Source: CALJTV01 sp034433775
GTDB taxonomy: Bacteria > Chloroflexota > Dehalococcoidia > GIF9 > UBA5629
DNA: 50,644 nt
Reading direction: 5' to 3'
Assembly (NCBI GenBank): GCA_034433775.1
Contig: DAOUAI010000149.1
Span: forward strand, 1 to 50,644
Part shown: positions 41,837 to 50,644 of the stretch, piece by piece
Numbering within the stretch: the first letter of the stretch is position 1
How the letters are laid out: each line of letters starts with the position of its first letter
The notes under the pieces: generated by a model
The model's database searches: none
Told to the model about the DNA's origin: nothing
The model's input: the letters and a program-made list of their open reading frames with translations, nothing else
Position numbers and translations under genes: made by a program

Positions 41837-43408
41837 ATGAAATTGGTCACTGCGGAGGAGATGCGGGAGATAGACCGTAATTGTGCCAGCATTGGTCTGG
41901 CCACCGAGATATTGATGGAGAACGCCGGGCGGGCGGTGGCTGAAGAGACGCGAAAGCTGATGGATGGTGTGGTGGGCAAGAGGGTACTCATACTGGTGGG
42001 ACCGGGGAATAATGGTGGCGACGGACTGGTAGCAGGGCGGTATCTCGGCGACTGGGGGGCGGAGGTGGTCTTTTATCTTTGTACTGAGCGTCCTGCTGCG
42101 GATAGGAACCTAGCACTTGCCGTGGAGCGGGGACTGGCGCTGGTTAGGGCCCGTGAAGACGACGGTCTGGCTAAACTTGATGACCTTCTGGGTTCCTCTG
42201 AGGTGGTGATGGATGCGGTGCTGGGGACGGGCAGGAGCCGGGCTCTGGAGGGGCTGCTGAAAGAAGTGTTGAGCAGGGTGTTACAATTTAAGGCAAAGAA
42301 GCCCGAAGTCCCTATTGTGGCTGTGGATGTGCCCTCAGGACTTGATGCCGATACCGGTGCTGTAGACCCCAACTGCATTTATGCAGACTTTACGGTGACG
42401 CTGGGTTATCCCAAAGTCGGGCTGTACAGTTTTCCCGGTGCTGAGAGGGCGGGGAAGATTATTGCAGTCGACATCGGGATTCCCCCTGAGCTGGCTGAGG
42501 GCATAAGCACGGAGTTGATAACCGAGCAGTGGGTGCAGTCGGTGTTGCCGCGGCGCCCTCGCGATGCCAATAAAGGTACATTTGGCAAGGTGCTGGTGGT
42601 CGCGGGGTCGATCAATTATATAGGTGCTGCCTATCTCGCCTGTATGGGGGCAGCCAGAGTAGGGGCAGGGCTCGTGACCCTGTCGACACCTAAGAGCTTA
42701 CAGCCCATCCTGGCAGCGAAGCTAGCCGAGACAACTTATTTACCACTCCCTGAAGCGGAGACCGGTATTATCGGCGAGAAAGCGGTTTCGGTGGTGGCTG
42801 AACATTTGCAGGACTACAGCGTTCTGCTTATTGGTTGTGGGCTGGGGCAGAAGCCGCCGGTGGTCAAGTTTGTGCAGTCGCTCCTGCTGGATGCAGAGGG
42901 CAGGCATCTACCAGCTCTGGTCATCGATGCTGACGGTCTGAATATCCTATCGCAGGTATCAGGATTGTGGCAGAAGCTGGGTCGGGGTGCTATACTAACT
43001 CCACACCCTGGAGAGATGGCACGTTTGAGCGTAACTACGGTTGCTGATGTGCAACAGCGGCGTCTGGAGGTGGCGAAGCAAAAAGCTATGGAGTGGCAAC
43101 AGGTGGTGGTGCTCAAAGGGGCTTATACTGTAGTGGCAGCTTCTGACGGCAGGGCGAAGGTCAGCCAGATAGCCAATCCAGGGCTTGCCTCCGCTGGCAC
43201 CGGCGACGTGCTCAGCGGGATAATAGCCGGGCTCCTTGCTCAAGGACTGTCGCCTTTCGATGCTGCTGCCTGCGGTGTTTATCTCCACGGTGAAGCTGGA
43301 GAGATGGTGAGGCAGGAGCTAGGCGATGCCGGCATGCTGGCTAGTGACCTTCTGTCTGCCTTGCCCAGGGTAATAAAACGACTGAAAGTGTCCAGACTCG
43401 GAGGTTAG
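41837..43408 (+). CDS. nnr: Bifunctional NAD(P)HX epimerase/dehydratase
   Basis: A 523-residue fusion repair enzyme for damaged NAD(P)H hydrates. The N-terminal epimerase domain (YjeF_N, about residues 1-220) has GPGNNGGDGLVAGRYL and VDVPSGLDADTG; the C-terminal ADP- or ATP-dependent dehydratase (about 235-520) has ILTPHPGEMARL and GLASAGTGDVLSGIIAGLLAQG. AGGAGG-like sequence precedes the ATG. It lies just upstream of coaX and coaBC in a cofactor-maintenance cluster. Confidence 0.95.
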   Translation: MKLVTAEEMREIDRNCASIGLATEILMENAGRAVAEETRKLMDGVVGKRVLILVGPGNNGGDGLVAGRYLGDWGAEVVFYLCTERPAADRNLALAVERGLALVRAREDDGLAKLDDLLGSSEVVMDAVLGTGRSRALEGLLKEVLSRVLQFKAKKPEVPIVAVDVPSGLDADTGAVDPNCIYADFTVTLGYPKVGLYSFPGAERAGKIIAVDIGIPPELAEGISTELITEQWVQSVLPRRPRDANKGTFGKVLVVAGSINYIGAAYLACMGAARVGAGLVTLSTPKSLQPILAAKLAETTYLPLPEAETGIIGEKAVSVVAEHLQDYSVLLIGCGLGQKPPVVKFVQSLLLDAEGRHLPALVIDADGLNILSQVSGLWQKLGRGAILTPHPGEMARLSVTTVADVQQRRLEVAKQKAMEWQQVVVLKGAYTVVAASDGRAKVSQIANPGLASAGTGDVLSGIIAGLLAQGLSPFDAAACGVYLHGEAGEMVRQELGDAGMLASDLLSALPRVIKRLKVSRLGG

Positions 43409-43413
43409 CTATC

Positions 43414-44187
43414 GTGCTGCTAGCGCTTGATGTGGGTAATACCAATATTACCGTGGGGGTCTTCGATGGCAACAAATTGAAGGCGACCTGGCGGATTGGC
43501 ACTGATGTCCATCAGACATCTGATGAATACGGCAGTTTGCTCGTTCACCTGATTGAGCGTCAGGGGTTGAAAGTGAACAGCATCAATGAGGCTGTGTTTT
43601 GCAGTGTGGTGCCGCCCCTGGTGGGGGTCTTTGAACAGATGTGCCGGCGCTATTTCAGTACGAAGGCGCTGGTTGTAGAAGCCGGGGTAAAGACCGGGGT
43701 GAAGATCTGTCTTGATAACCCCAGGGAGGTGGGTGCTGACCGGGTGGTGAATGCGGTGGCGGCGCACAAACTCTATGGTGGACCGGTGATTGTTATCGAC
43801 CTGGGCACCGCCATCACCTTTGATGCTGTTTCCGAAGAAGGTGACTATCTTGGCGGCGCCATTGCTCCGGGGATTGCTATAGCTACTGAGGCGCTGTTTA
43901 CAAGGACGGCTGCCTTGCCCAGACTGGAACTGGACGTTCCCAGGAAGGCTATCGGCAGGAATACGGTGGCTGCGATGCTATCGGGTATCGTGTTTGGTTA
44001 CTCGGGTCTGATTGAGAAAGTAGTATCGCGTATTCAGGAGGAACTCGGTGGCAGGGCAAAGGTGGTGGCTACCGGGGGGTATGCTGAGCTTCTGGCAAGA
44101 ATGACGCCGATAATTGAGGAAGTGAACCCTGACCTCACATTGATAGGTCTGCGTTTAATTTACGAAATGAATAGAGAAAGGGAATGA
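43414..44187 (+). CDS. coaX: Type III pantothenate kinase
   Basis: A 257-residue CoaX kinase, which phosphorylates pantothenate in the first step of CoA synthesis. The ASKHA-fold motifs are LLALDVGNTNITVGVFDG (phosphate 1), GADRVVNAVAA, VIDLGTAITFDAV and GGAIAPGIAIATEAL. The GTG start follows GGAGGT, and the gene is five bases after the NAD(P)HX repair gene. Type III enzymes are not inhibited by CoA. Confidence 0.96.
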   Translation: MLLALDVGNTNITVGVFDGNKLKATWRIGTDVHQTSDEYGSLLVHLIERQGLKVNSINEAVFCSVVPPLVGVFEQMCRRYFSTKALVVEAGVKTGVKICLDNPREVGADRVVNAVAAHKLYGGPVIVIDLGTAITFDAVSEEGDYLGGAIAPGIAIATEALFTRTAALPRLELDVPRKAIGRNTVAAMLSGIVFGYSGLIEKVVSRIQEELGGRAKVVATGGYAELLARMTPIIEEVNPDLTLIGLRLIYEMNRERE

Positions 44188-44191
44188 GGAG

Positions 44192-45367
44192 ATGGTCAAG
44201 GACAAGGTTGTGGTACTCGGGGTGACAGGCAGCATAGCGGCTTATAAAGCGGTGGAACTGGCGAGCCAGCTAACACAAGCAGGGGCCAGGGTGGATGTCA
44301 TTATGACCGAGGCAGCTACCCAGTTTGTCACACCGCTCACCTTCCGTAGCGTAACGGGTCGACCTGTGGTCACAAAGATGTTTGAGCTATCCTCTGAGTA
44401 CAGTATAGAGCATGTATCACTGGCTGAGGCGGCTGATGTGGTGGTCATAGCGCCGGCAACAGCAAACACGATCGCTAAAATAGCTGCCGGCATGGCGGAT
44501 GATATGCTCTCTTGCACCGTTCTGGCAACAAAAGCACCCGTGGTCGTCGCGCCAGCTATGGATGTCAATATGTACGAAAATCAGGTGACGCGGGAGAACC
44601 TGGCTAAGCTTAGGGCACGCGGTTTTACCATTGTGGGACCGGGTTATGGAAGACTGGCTTCGGGCAAGATGGGGCTGGGACGGCTGGTGGATGTTAATGA
44701 GATTATGGGGACTATTTCTCAGGTGCTGGGCAGGAGCGGCGATTTGTCCGGTAAATGCATTGTGGTCACTGCCGGAGGTACACAGGAGCCGCTTGACCCG
44801 GTGCGCTGTCTGACTAACCGTTCTTCAGGCAAGATGGGCTATGCCCTTGCTGAGGCTGCCAGAGACCGTGGTGCGCAGGTGGTACTGGTGACTGCCCCCA
44901 CAGCGCTGGTCAAGCCATTTGGTGTGGAAGTGGTGGAAGTAATTACAGCCCAGGAGATGTATGAGGCGGTGAAGATGGCTGTGGAGAGGGCTGATGTGCT
45001 GATAATGGCAGCGGCAGTAGCCGATTATCGTCCCAAGAAAGTTGCTGAAAGCAAGATAAAGCGCGAGAAAGCGGACAGCCTGACTCTGGAGCTGGAGAGG
45101 ACGCCTGATATCCTCGGTAGCGTAAAGGGGGACTTCCTCAGAGTTGGTTTTGCTGCCGAGAGTGAAGACCTGGTAGCTAATGCCAGAGAGAAGCTAAGGA
45201 AGAAGCAGCTCGATTTGATTGTTGCCAATGATGTCTCAGCCGTAGGCGCTGAGACCAACAGGGTGGTGATAATCGATAAATCGGGCGACATCGACAAGTT
45301 ACCCACACTACCCAAGCGAGAGGCAGCGGACAAAATCCTGGACAAGGTGGTAAGACTGTTAGGCTGA
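44192..45367 (+). CDS. coaBC: CoaBC (PPC synthetase/decarboxylase)
   Basis: A 391-residue bifunctional enzyme: the N-terminal CoaC FMN-dependent decarboxylase (LGVTGSIAAYKAVE, PAMDVNMYEN) and the C-terminal CoaB phosphopantothenoylcysteine synthetase (VTAGGTQEPLDPVRCLTNRSSGKMG, AAAVADYRPK, LIVANDVS). It catalyses the second and third steps after CoaX. It begins four bases after coaX. Confidence 0.96.
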   Translation: MVKDKVVVLGVTGSIAAYKAVELASQLTQAGARVDVIMTEAATQFVTPLTFRSVTGRPVVTKMFELSSEYSIEHVSLAEAADVVVIAPATANTIAKIAAGMADDMLSCTVLATKAPVVVAPAMDVNMYENQVTRENLAKLRARGFTIVGPGYGRLASGKMGLGRLVDVNEIMGTISQVLGRSGDLSGKCIVVTAGGTQEPLDPVRCLTNRSSGKMGYALAEAARDRGAQVVLVTAPTALVKPFGVEVVEVITAQEMYEAVKMAVERADVLIMAAAVADYRPKKVAESKIKREKADSLTLELERTPDILGSVKGDFLRVGFAAESEDLVANAREKLRKKQLDLIVANDVSAVGAETNRVVIIDKSGDIDKLPTLPKREAADKILDKVVRLLG

Positions 45368-45410
45368 TGCGCTTCCTTCCATCCAATAAACCTTCTCTTG
45401 GAGTTGGCGT

Positions 45411-48125
45411 ATGAGCGAAATACCGAAGGCTTATGAACCGGCACAGGTAGAACAGCGGTGGTACCGCTTCTGGCTGGAGCAGGGCTATTTCACACCGAAG
45501 ATAGACCGCAGGCGTAGACCATTCGTCATCATCATGCCACCGCCCAATGTCACCGGTGAACTTCATCTGGGGCATGCTCTGACAGCGACCCTGGAAGATA
45601 TCATGGTCAGGTGGCACCGCATGAGGGGCGAACCAACGCTGTGGTTGCCTGGCGTTGACCATGCCGGCATCGCCACTCAGGTGGTGGTAGAGCAGAAGCT
45701 TGCCCAGGAGGGACTCGAGCGCCATAAACTGGGAAGGGAAAAGTTTCTAGAGTATGTCTGGGAGTGGGTGAAGAAGTCGCGCAGTGCCATTACTTACCAG
45801 CACCAGCGTTTAGGGGCGTCCTGTGACTGGACGCGTGAGCGCTTTACACTCGATGAAGGACCAAGCCGGGCGGTGCGCACTGCCTTCGTTCGCCTTTACA
45901 ATAAAGGTCTGGTCTACCGCGGTGAAAGGCTGATAAACTGGTGCCCCCGGTGTCTTACCGCACTTTCTGACCTCGAGGTGCAGCATAAAGATATTACTGG
46001 CAACCTCTATTACATGCGCTACCCGTTTGCAGACGGTGGCGGTTTTATCACTGTGGCAACTACTCGCCCCGAGACATACCTCGGCGACACTGCGGTAGCG
46101 GTGAACCCAGATGACGAGCGTTTCAGAGCGGTGGTCGGGAAGAAGGTGGTATTACCGGTCATCAACAGAGCGATTCCGATAATTACCGATGCGGCTGTTG
46201 ACCCGTCTTTTGGCACCGGTGCGGTGAAGATAACGCCAGCCCATGACCCTGTGGACTTTGAGATATCGGAGAGACAAGGGCTACCGCTGGTGAATGTGAT
46301 GAACCCTGATGCCACCATGAATGAGGGGGCTGGACCCTATGCTGGACTCGACCGTTTCGCGTGCCGGAAGAGGGTGGTGGCAGATTTCGAGAAAGCCGGG
46401 CTGCTGGAGAAAATAGAGCCATACTCGCATTCTGTGGGGCATTGCGACCGTTGCCAGACAATGGTCGAGCCACTGGTCAGCAAACAATGGTTTGTCCGCG
46501 TGGCGCCGCTGGCTGAACCAGCGATAAAAGCAGTTACCGAAGGGCAGATAGTAATTATCCCTGAGCGTTTCACCAGAGTCTACCTTAACTGGATGGAGAA
46601 TATCCGTGACTGGTGTATCAGCAGGCAACTATGGTGGGGACATCGTATCCCGGTGTGGTACTGCCATAAATGTGACAGCTTGACCGTCTGTGTTGACGAG
46701 CCTACAAATTGCCAGCACTGTGGCTCGGCGGAAATCTTTCAAGACCCGGATGTACTTGATACATGGTTCAGTTCTGCCCTCTGGACGCATTCCACGCTGG
46801 GCTGGCCGGATAATACCGAAGACTTTCGTTATTTCTATCCCACCACGGTTATGGAGACGGGGTATGACATCCTGTTTTTCTGGGTAGCGCGGATGATCAT
46901 GATGGGGCTGGAGGACACTGGCAAGGTGCCCTTCAGGGTCGTCTTTCTCCATGGGCTCATCCGTGATGAGAAGGGCGAGAAGATGAGCAAGATGCGTGGC
47001 AATGTGCTCAACCCTACCGAACTCATTGACCGGTATGGTACCGATGCCCTGCGCTTTGCTGTTACAGTGGGCACGGCACCGGGCAATGATGTGAACCTGG
47101 GCAGGGACCGGCTTGAAGCCGGACGCAATTTCGCTAATAAGCTGTGGAATGCGGCGCGTTTTGTCTTCAGCAGTCTTGATGCGGAGCCAGCGAAGGCTAA
47201 TGGAGTCTTGTCTGACTTGGCGTTGCTGGCACGGGTGCAGGGTGTCGACATATGGCGGGCTCTGGTCAAGGCGTCTGCTAGCCATGTGGAGGACTGCTGG
47301 ATTGTAAGTCGGCTCCATCGCCTCATTCTTAAAGTGGACGAACTTCTCTCCGACTACCAGTTCGGTGAGGCGGAGCGCCACATTCACGATTTCTTCTGGG
47401 GCGAGTTTTGTGACTGGTACATCGAGATAGCTAAGATACGCCTGTCCCATCCCAACTCCTCGCCATTACCATTCCTGGCTCTGGTGCTGGAGACAGTCTT
47501 GCGTCTTTTGCACCCATTTATGCCTTTCGTAACTGAAGAGCTATGGCAGGGCTTGAAGGAGCGGTTGCCCAAAGGGATACTGACTGCTCCTTCGATAATG
47601 GTGGCTGATTACCCCACAGCTTACAGGAAGGCTATTGCCCCCGAGGCTGAGCGGGTGATGGAGGCAGTTATAGAGATAGTCCGCGCGATACGCAATGCGC
47701 GGGCTGAGCATAAAGTGCCAGCAGGTAAGTGGATAGGGGCACGTGTCTATGCCGATGAACTCAAGTCAGCCATTTCCTCTCAGTCTAAAGCTATAGAGAC
47801 GCTGGCTAGAGCGAAGCCCTTGGCGGTCCTGGACCGACAGGAGAGGCGGAAAGGAAAAGAGAAAGGGCTGGTGATGGTGCTTAAGGAAGTGGAGGTTGTC
47901 CTGCCCTGGGAGGGCATGGTAGACGTGGTGGCTGAACGGCAGCGTCTGGAAAAAGAAATCAGCACAGTGCGCTCAGAAATTGCCCGCCTCGAGGGGCGGT
48001 TGAAAGACGAGGCGTTTATCTCCAGAGCGCCGGCTGTGGTGGTGGACAAAGAGAAACAGAAGTTACAGGTTTATCAGGACAAGCTGGGAAGGTTAGAGCA
48101 GGAGCTGGAACAGCTCAGACCTTAA
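45411..48125 (+). CDS. valS: Valyl-tRNA synthetase
   Basis: A 904-residue class I valyl-tRNA synthetase. The HIGH motif is HLGH in PPPNVTGELHLGHAL; the second signature is EKMSKMRGN, where the usual KMSKS ends in M. The editing CP1 domain is present (TTRPETYLGDTAVAVNP, and GTGAVKITPAHD), as is the anticodon-binding domain and a C-terminal coiled coil (about residues 830-904). TTGGAG-type sequence precedes the ATG. Its 3' end overlaps the convergent unknown gene by 11 bases. Confidence 0.96.
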   Translation: MSEIPKAYEPAQVEQRWYRFWLEQGYFTPKIDRRRRPFVIIMPPPNVTGELHLGHALTATLEDIMVRWHRMRGEPTLWLPGVDHAGIATQVVVEQKLAQEGLERHKLGREKFLEYVWEWVKKSRSAITYQHQRLGASCDWTRERFTLDEGPSRAVRTAFVRLYNKGLVYRGERLINWCPRCLTALSDLEVQHKDITGNLYYMRYPFADGGGFITVATTRPETYLGDTAVAVNPDDERFRAVVGKKVVLPVINRAIPIITDAAVDPSFGTGAVKITPAHDPVDFEISERQGLPLVNVMNPDATMNEGAGPYAGLDRFACRKRVVADFEKAGLLEKIEPYSHSVGHCDRCQTMVEPLVSKQWFVRVAPLAEPAIKAVTEGQIVIIPERFTRVYLNWMENIRDWCISRQLWWGHRIPVWYCHKCDSLTVCVDEPTNCQHCGSAEIFQDPDVLDTWFSSALWTHSTLGWPDNTEDFRYFYPTTVMETGYDILFFWVARMIMMGLEDTGKVPFRVVFLHGLIRDEKGEKMSKMRGNVLNPTELIDRYGTDALRFAVTVGTAPGNDVNLGRDRLEAGRNFANKLWNAARFVFSSLDAEPAKANGVLSDLALLARVQGVDIWRALVKASASHVEDCWIVSRLHRLILKVDELLSDYQFGEAERHIHDFFWGEFCDWYIEIAKIRLSHPNSSPLPFLALVLETVLRLLHPFMPFVTEELWQGLKERLPKGILTAPSIMVADYPTAYRKAIAPEAERVMEAVIEIVRAIRNARAEHKVPAGKWIGARVYADELKSAISSQSKAIETLARAKPLAVLDRQERRKGKEKGLVMVLKEVEVVLPWEGMVDVVAERQRLEKEISTVRSEIARLEGRLKDEAFISRAPAVVVDKEKQKLQVYQDKLGRLEQELEQLRP

Positions 48126-48807
48126 ATGGCTTGAGTCCTTTGGCTTTCATATCCCGCTGTATCTTCAGCAGCGCCTTTTTGGTATCGCTGGCGACCCGTG
48201 ACTTATCAGTCCTGCTGACACGGTATTTGAACAGCCAGTAGGTAAATTCCCTGAATTCGGCGAGGGTAAGGGACTTGCGTTTTCGGATATGCTTTTCTCT
48301 CCTGAAATTGCTGAACAAGGCTTCACGGCTGGCACCATAAGTCCTGCGGAAAGCTTTGTCCAGCACCTCGTTCTCGTTGGTGAAGCCCAGTGCTGACTGC
48401 TCCTTGCGGACTTCTTCCACTGCTGCTCTCAGCAGTGCCTCCTCAACGAGGACGCCGTAAAGGTAGTTTAGATAGGCACGGTATTTGGCTGGTCCGATAA
48501 GCCCCTTAAATTCCTCATGTTTGAGTTCAAGTGGCGGCTGGTCAAAGAAGAGGAGGTTGATTTTTTCCTGCTCAGGGACGTGGTCAGCGATTTCTTCAAG
48601 GAGACGCTCTGCCAGCAACAGCCAGTCAAAAGCTTCACCGGCGATAAGATAGCGGTAATGACGCCCCTTGTGCTCCTCTTCGGAACTTTTCCACAGCTTT
48701 ATAGCTTCAAGGAGGGCGATATACCAGTGTTTGCCCTCTGCCACCGAGCGCTTTAGGTGTTCGATGGCTTTGACATCAGCCTCGTTCTTCGGGGTCCCCT
48801 GTGTCAT
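48115..48807 (-). CDS. Conserved-looking helical protein, unknown function
   Basis: A 230-residue soluble protein with mostly helical, charged sequence and no signal peptide. It contains HYRYLIAGEAFDWLLLAERLLEEI and a basic C-terminal half (RREKHIRKRKSLTLAEFREFTYWLFKYRVSRTDKSR), which could bind nucleic acid. I do not recognise the family. It lies just downstream of polX on the same strand, nine bases from its end, and its own 3' end overlaps valS by 11 bases. Confidence 0.75.
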   Translation of the reverse strand: MTQGTPKNEADVKAIEHLKRSVAEGKHWYIALLEAIKLWKSSEEEHKGRHYRYLIAGEAFDWLLLAERLLEEIADHVPEQEKINLLFFDQPPLELKHEEFKGLIGPAKYRAYLNYLYGVLVEEALLRAAVEEVRKEQSALGFTNENEVLDKAFRRTYGASREALFSNFRREKHIRKRKSLTLAEFREFTYWLFKYRVSRTDKSRVASDTKKALLKIQRDMKAKGLKPFKV

Positions 48808-48816
48808 CTCAATTTA

Positions 48817-50535
48817 TCAATGGCGCAGGAAAGCCAGGACTTCTTCGAGAGGTCTGGTGTTGAGCACGTCTTCCGCCTGGCACCAGCCACGGCGGGCGAT
48901 GCCGATGCCGAAGCGCATGAAGCCAAGCTGTGCAGTGCTGTGGGCATCGGTGCCAATGGCTAACTTAATGCCCAGCTCCCGAGCCCGGTATATGTGGGTA
49001 TCTTTTAAGTCAAGTCGGTCGGGCATGGCGTTTATCTCCAGAGCCTTGTTGTTTCTGGCGGCGGCTTTGAACACCGCTTCAATATCCACAGCCGACGGTT
49101 CTCGCTCGCCGATGAGACGACAGGTGGGGTGGGCGATTATATCCACGTGGGGGTTTTCGATGGCATTGAGCAAGCGCCTGGTTATCTGTTCCTCGCTTTG
49201 GGTCATTGCGGAATGAATGGCAGCGATTACCACATCCAGCTCGGCTAGCAGTCCATCTGGCAGGTCGATGGTGCCATCTGCGCGTATATCCACCTCTATG
49301 CCAGTGAGGATGTGGAAGTCTCCTAGCTTCTGGTTCAGTTGCTTTATCTCTTCTATCTGCTGCCTCAGGCGCTCCTCGTTAAGTCCTTTGGCTATACCGC
49401 GTCCTGCTGAATGGTCAGTGATGGCTATGTACTTATAGCCGAGCGCTTTAGCCGCCCTAGCCATAGCTTCTATAGTGTCATGTCCATCGCTCCATTTGGT
49501 ATGCACGTGAAAATCGCCTTTAATATCTGAAATTTCGATGAGGCGGGGTAGGGCGCCCTTTTCGGCAAGTTCGATTTCTCCCTGGTCCTCCCTTATCTCA
49601 GGTGGAATATACTGCAAGCCAAGGCGGTGGTAGAAGTCCTCCTCGGTGGCAAATTTCTCCAGCTTGTTAGTGGAGAGGTCGGTTATCCCGTATTCGCTGA
49701 GTTTCAGCCCCTTTTTCTGTTCTTTGGTACGCAGGGCGATGTTATGTTGCTTGCTGCCGGTGAAGTACTGGAGGAGGGAGCCGAAGGAATCGTGTTCCAC
49801 CATTCTCAAGTCAGCTTGAAGTCCGCCGGGGAGGATAACGCTGGCTTTGGTAGGACCCTGTGCCAGCACCTGTCGGACCTGGGGCAAGGATACGAAAGCT
49901 TTGATAACCTCTTCGGGGTTATCGGCAGTGCCCATGAGGTCGATATCGCCCACCGTTTCTCTGAAGCGGCGCAGACTGCCGGCTGCGGTAAGGTTTTTCA
50001 CGCCGGGGATGGTGCGTAAAGCGTTTAGCACCTCATCCACCACGGGCAGAGCCTCACCGATGGGGATCCGCTGGTCTTTGCGGCGCAGTGCCTGTATTTG
50101 CTGCAGGATGTTCTCGGCGGTCTTCTCGCCGAGACGGAAGAGTTTAGCCACCTTGCCTTCCTTGATGGCTTGCTCCGGTTCATCCACAGTTTTAATGCCC
50201 AGCTCGGTGGACAACTTCTTTGCCGTTTTGGGACCGATGCCTGGGATTTCCAGCAGAGCGGTTATACCTTCAGGGAACTCCGCCTTCAGTTCTTCATAGA
50301 CTCGAAGCTTGCCTGTGGTGACCAGCTCGGTGATCTTCTTAGCTATGGCTTCGCCGACGCCGGGTATATTCTGGAGGTCTTCGCCCTCCTCGACCATTAT
50401 TTCCAGCTCTTTAGGCAAATGCTCGATAGCTCTGGCTGCGCGCTGGTAAGCCCGTATCTTAAAGGGGTTTTCCCCTTTAAGTTCCAGGAGGTCAGCCATA
50501 TCCTGGAAGACCTTAGCGATCTCGGTGTTTTTCAT
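48817..50535 (-). CDS. polX: PolX family DNA polymerase/PHP exonuclease
   Basis: A 572-residue X-family DNA polymerase involved in base-excision or gap repair. The N-terminal helix-hairpin-helix region (NIPGVGEAIAKKI, EIPGIGPKTAKKL) binds DNA, the palm has AAGSLRRFRETVGDIDLM with the catalytic Asp pair and QADLRMVE with the third Asp, and residues from about 335 form the PHP 3'-5' exonuclease domain (DFHVHTKWSDGHD, ITDHSAGRGIAKGL, EVDIRADG, IIAHPTCRLIGERE). The ATG overlaps the stop of the upstream gene as ATGA, so translation is coupled. Confidence 0.95.
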   Translation of the reverse strand: MKNTEIAKVFQDMADLLELKGENPFKIRAYQRAARAIEHLPKELEIMVEEGEDLQNIPGVGEAIAKKITELVTTGKLRVYEELKAEFPEGITALLEIPGIGPKTAKKLSTELGIKTVDEPEQAIKEGKVAKLFRLGEKTAENILQQIQALRRKDQRIPIGEALPVVDEVLNALRTIPGVKNLTAAGSLRRFRETVGDIDLMGTADNPEEVIKAFVSLPQVRQVLAQGPTKASVILPGGLQADLRMVEHDSFGSLLQYFTGSKQHNIALRTKEQKKGLKLSEYGITDLSTNKLEKFATEEDFYHRLGLQYIPPEIREDQGEIELAEKGALPRLIEISDIKGDFHVHTKWSDGHDTIEAMARAAKALGYKYIAITDHSAGRGIAKGLNEERLRQQIEEIKQLNQKLGDFHILTGIEVDIRADGTIDLPDGLLAELDVVIAAIHSAMTQSEEQITRRLLNAIENPHVDIIAHPTCRLIGEREPSAVDIEAVFKAAARNNKALEINAMPDRLDLKDTHIYRARELGIKLAIGTDAHSTAQLGFMRFGIGIARRGWCQAEDVLNTRPLEEVLAFLRH

Positions 50536-50644
50536 CCCATGTCCCCGAGTCCAAGTTTTCTAGCTTGTTCGCTCGTCCAGTCCCACTCAGGGTTTTCGCG
50601 CTCAAAGAATGGCTCAAAGTACTCCTTAAGCCATTCGTAGTATT
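50532..50644 (-). CDS. C-terminal end of an unidentified gene
   Basis: A minus-strand reading frame enters from the window edge and stops at TGA 50534-50532, which overlaps the polX ATG as ATGA. Only 36 residues are visible, rich in aromatic and acidic residues (YYEWLKEYFEPFF, then NPEWDWTSEQ), ending LGLGDMG. This is too little to assign a family. The tight overlap shows it is co-transcribed with polX. Confidence 0.6.
   Translation of the reverse strand, partial: YYEWLKEYFEPFFERENPEWDWTSEQARKLGLGDMG

Noticed and set aside
46629..47450. A 273-residue minus-strand frame opposite valS
   Set aside because: No recognisable domain and full overlap with conserved ValRS coding sequence; antisense shadow.

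Overview
The window is a gene-dense bacterial chromosome segment of about 50.6 kb with medium GC content and no insertion sequences, phage genes, CRISPR arrays or rRNA. The gene content suggests an anaerobe of the Chloroflexota, probably class Dehalococcoidia. Pointers are a minimal SufC/SufB pair, a DUF438-hemerythrin-PAS protein, flavodiiron protein with a high-molecular-weight rubredoxin partner, and a bacterial Elp3 resembling the one studied in Dehalococcoides. This placement comes from family recall; no database search was possible.

Region 1 (1-10309) is one long plus-strand gene run, probably a single operon. It starts with Fe-S assembly (SufC, SufB) and continues with a dense set of oxygen, peroxide, superoxide and metal defence genes: flavin reductase-rubredoxin, DUF438-hemerythrin-PAS, flavodiiron protein, a peroxiredoxin whose peroxidatic residue is encoded by in-frame TGA (predicted selenocysteine, with a SECIS-like hairpin just downstream), an unknown 99-residue protein, a copper-type P1B ATPase with a C-terminal YHS domain, a tandem ferritin-like protein, a 41-residue desulforedoxin, Fe/Mn superoxide dismutase and a Rieske protein. 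The rubredoxin, desulforedoxin and Rieske proteins could carry electrons to the diiron and peroxidase enzymes, and Suf could repair damaged clusters.

Region 2 (10386-16768) holds a DUF71 ATP pyrophosphatase, a 50-residue membrane protein, a DUF3795 protein, tRNA-Arg and tRNA-His, an APC permease followed by a universal stress protein and two TrkA/RCK proteins, prephenate dehydratase and a HIT hydrolase. Region 3 (16882-26316) holds an unknown protein with HEAAH, an RtcA-like cyclase, conserved unknowns, a metallo-beta-lactamase-fold hydrolase, a large GGDEF/HD-GYP sensor, and a Trm9/ALKBH8-like methyltransferase divergent from Elp3, which together suggest a bacterial wobble-uridine modification pathway.

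Region 4 (26319-33329, minus strand) is a complete oligopeptide-type ABC transporter (binding protein, two permeases, two ATPases) preceded by a radical SAM protein. Region 5 (33385-39564) has a HAD phosphatase, a nitroreductase, a sugar operon (LacD-type aldolase, pyruvate kinase, PfkB kinase) and a phenylacetate-CoA-ligase-like enzyme. Region 6 (39633-50644) is mostly housekeeping: CorA, a queuosine-precursor transporter, a Mut7-C protein, NAD(P)HX repair, CoaX, CoaBC and ValRS on the plus strand, then an unknown protein, PolX and the tail of another gene on the minus strand.

Several genes have good sigma70-type promoters very close to the start codon, implying leaderless or short-leader mRNAs. 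The strongest leads are the predicted selenocysteine peroxiredoxin in the oxygen-defence operon and the Elp3/Trm9-like pair.
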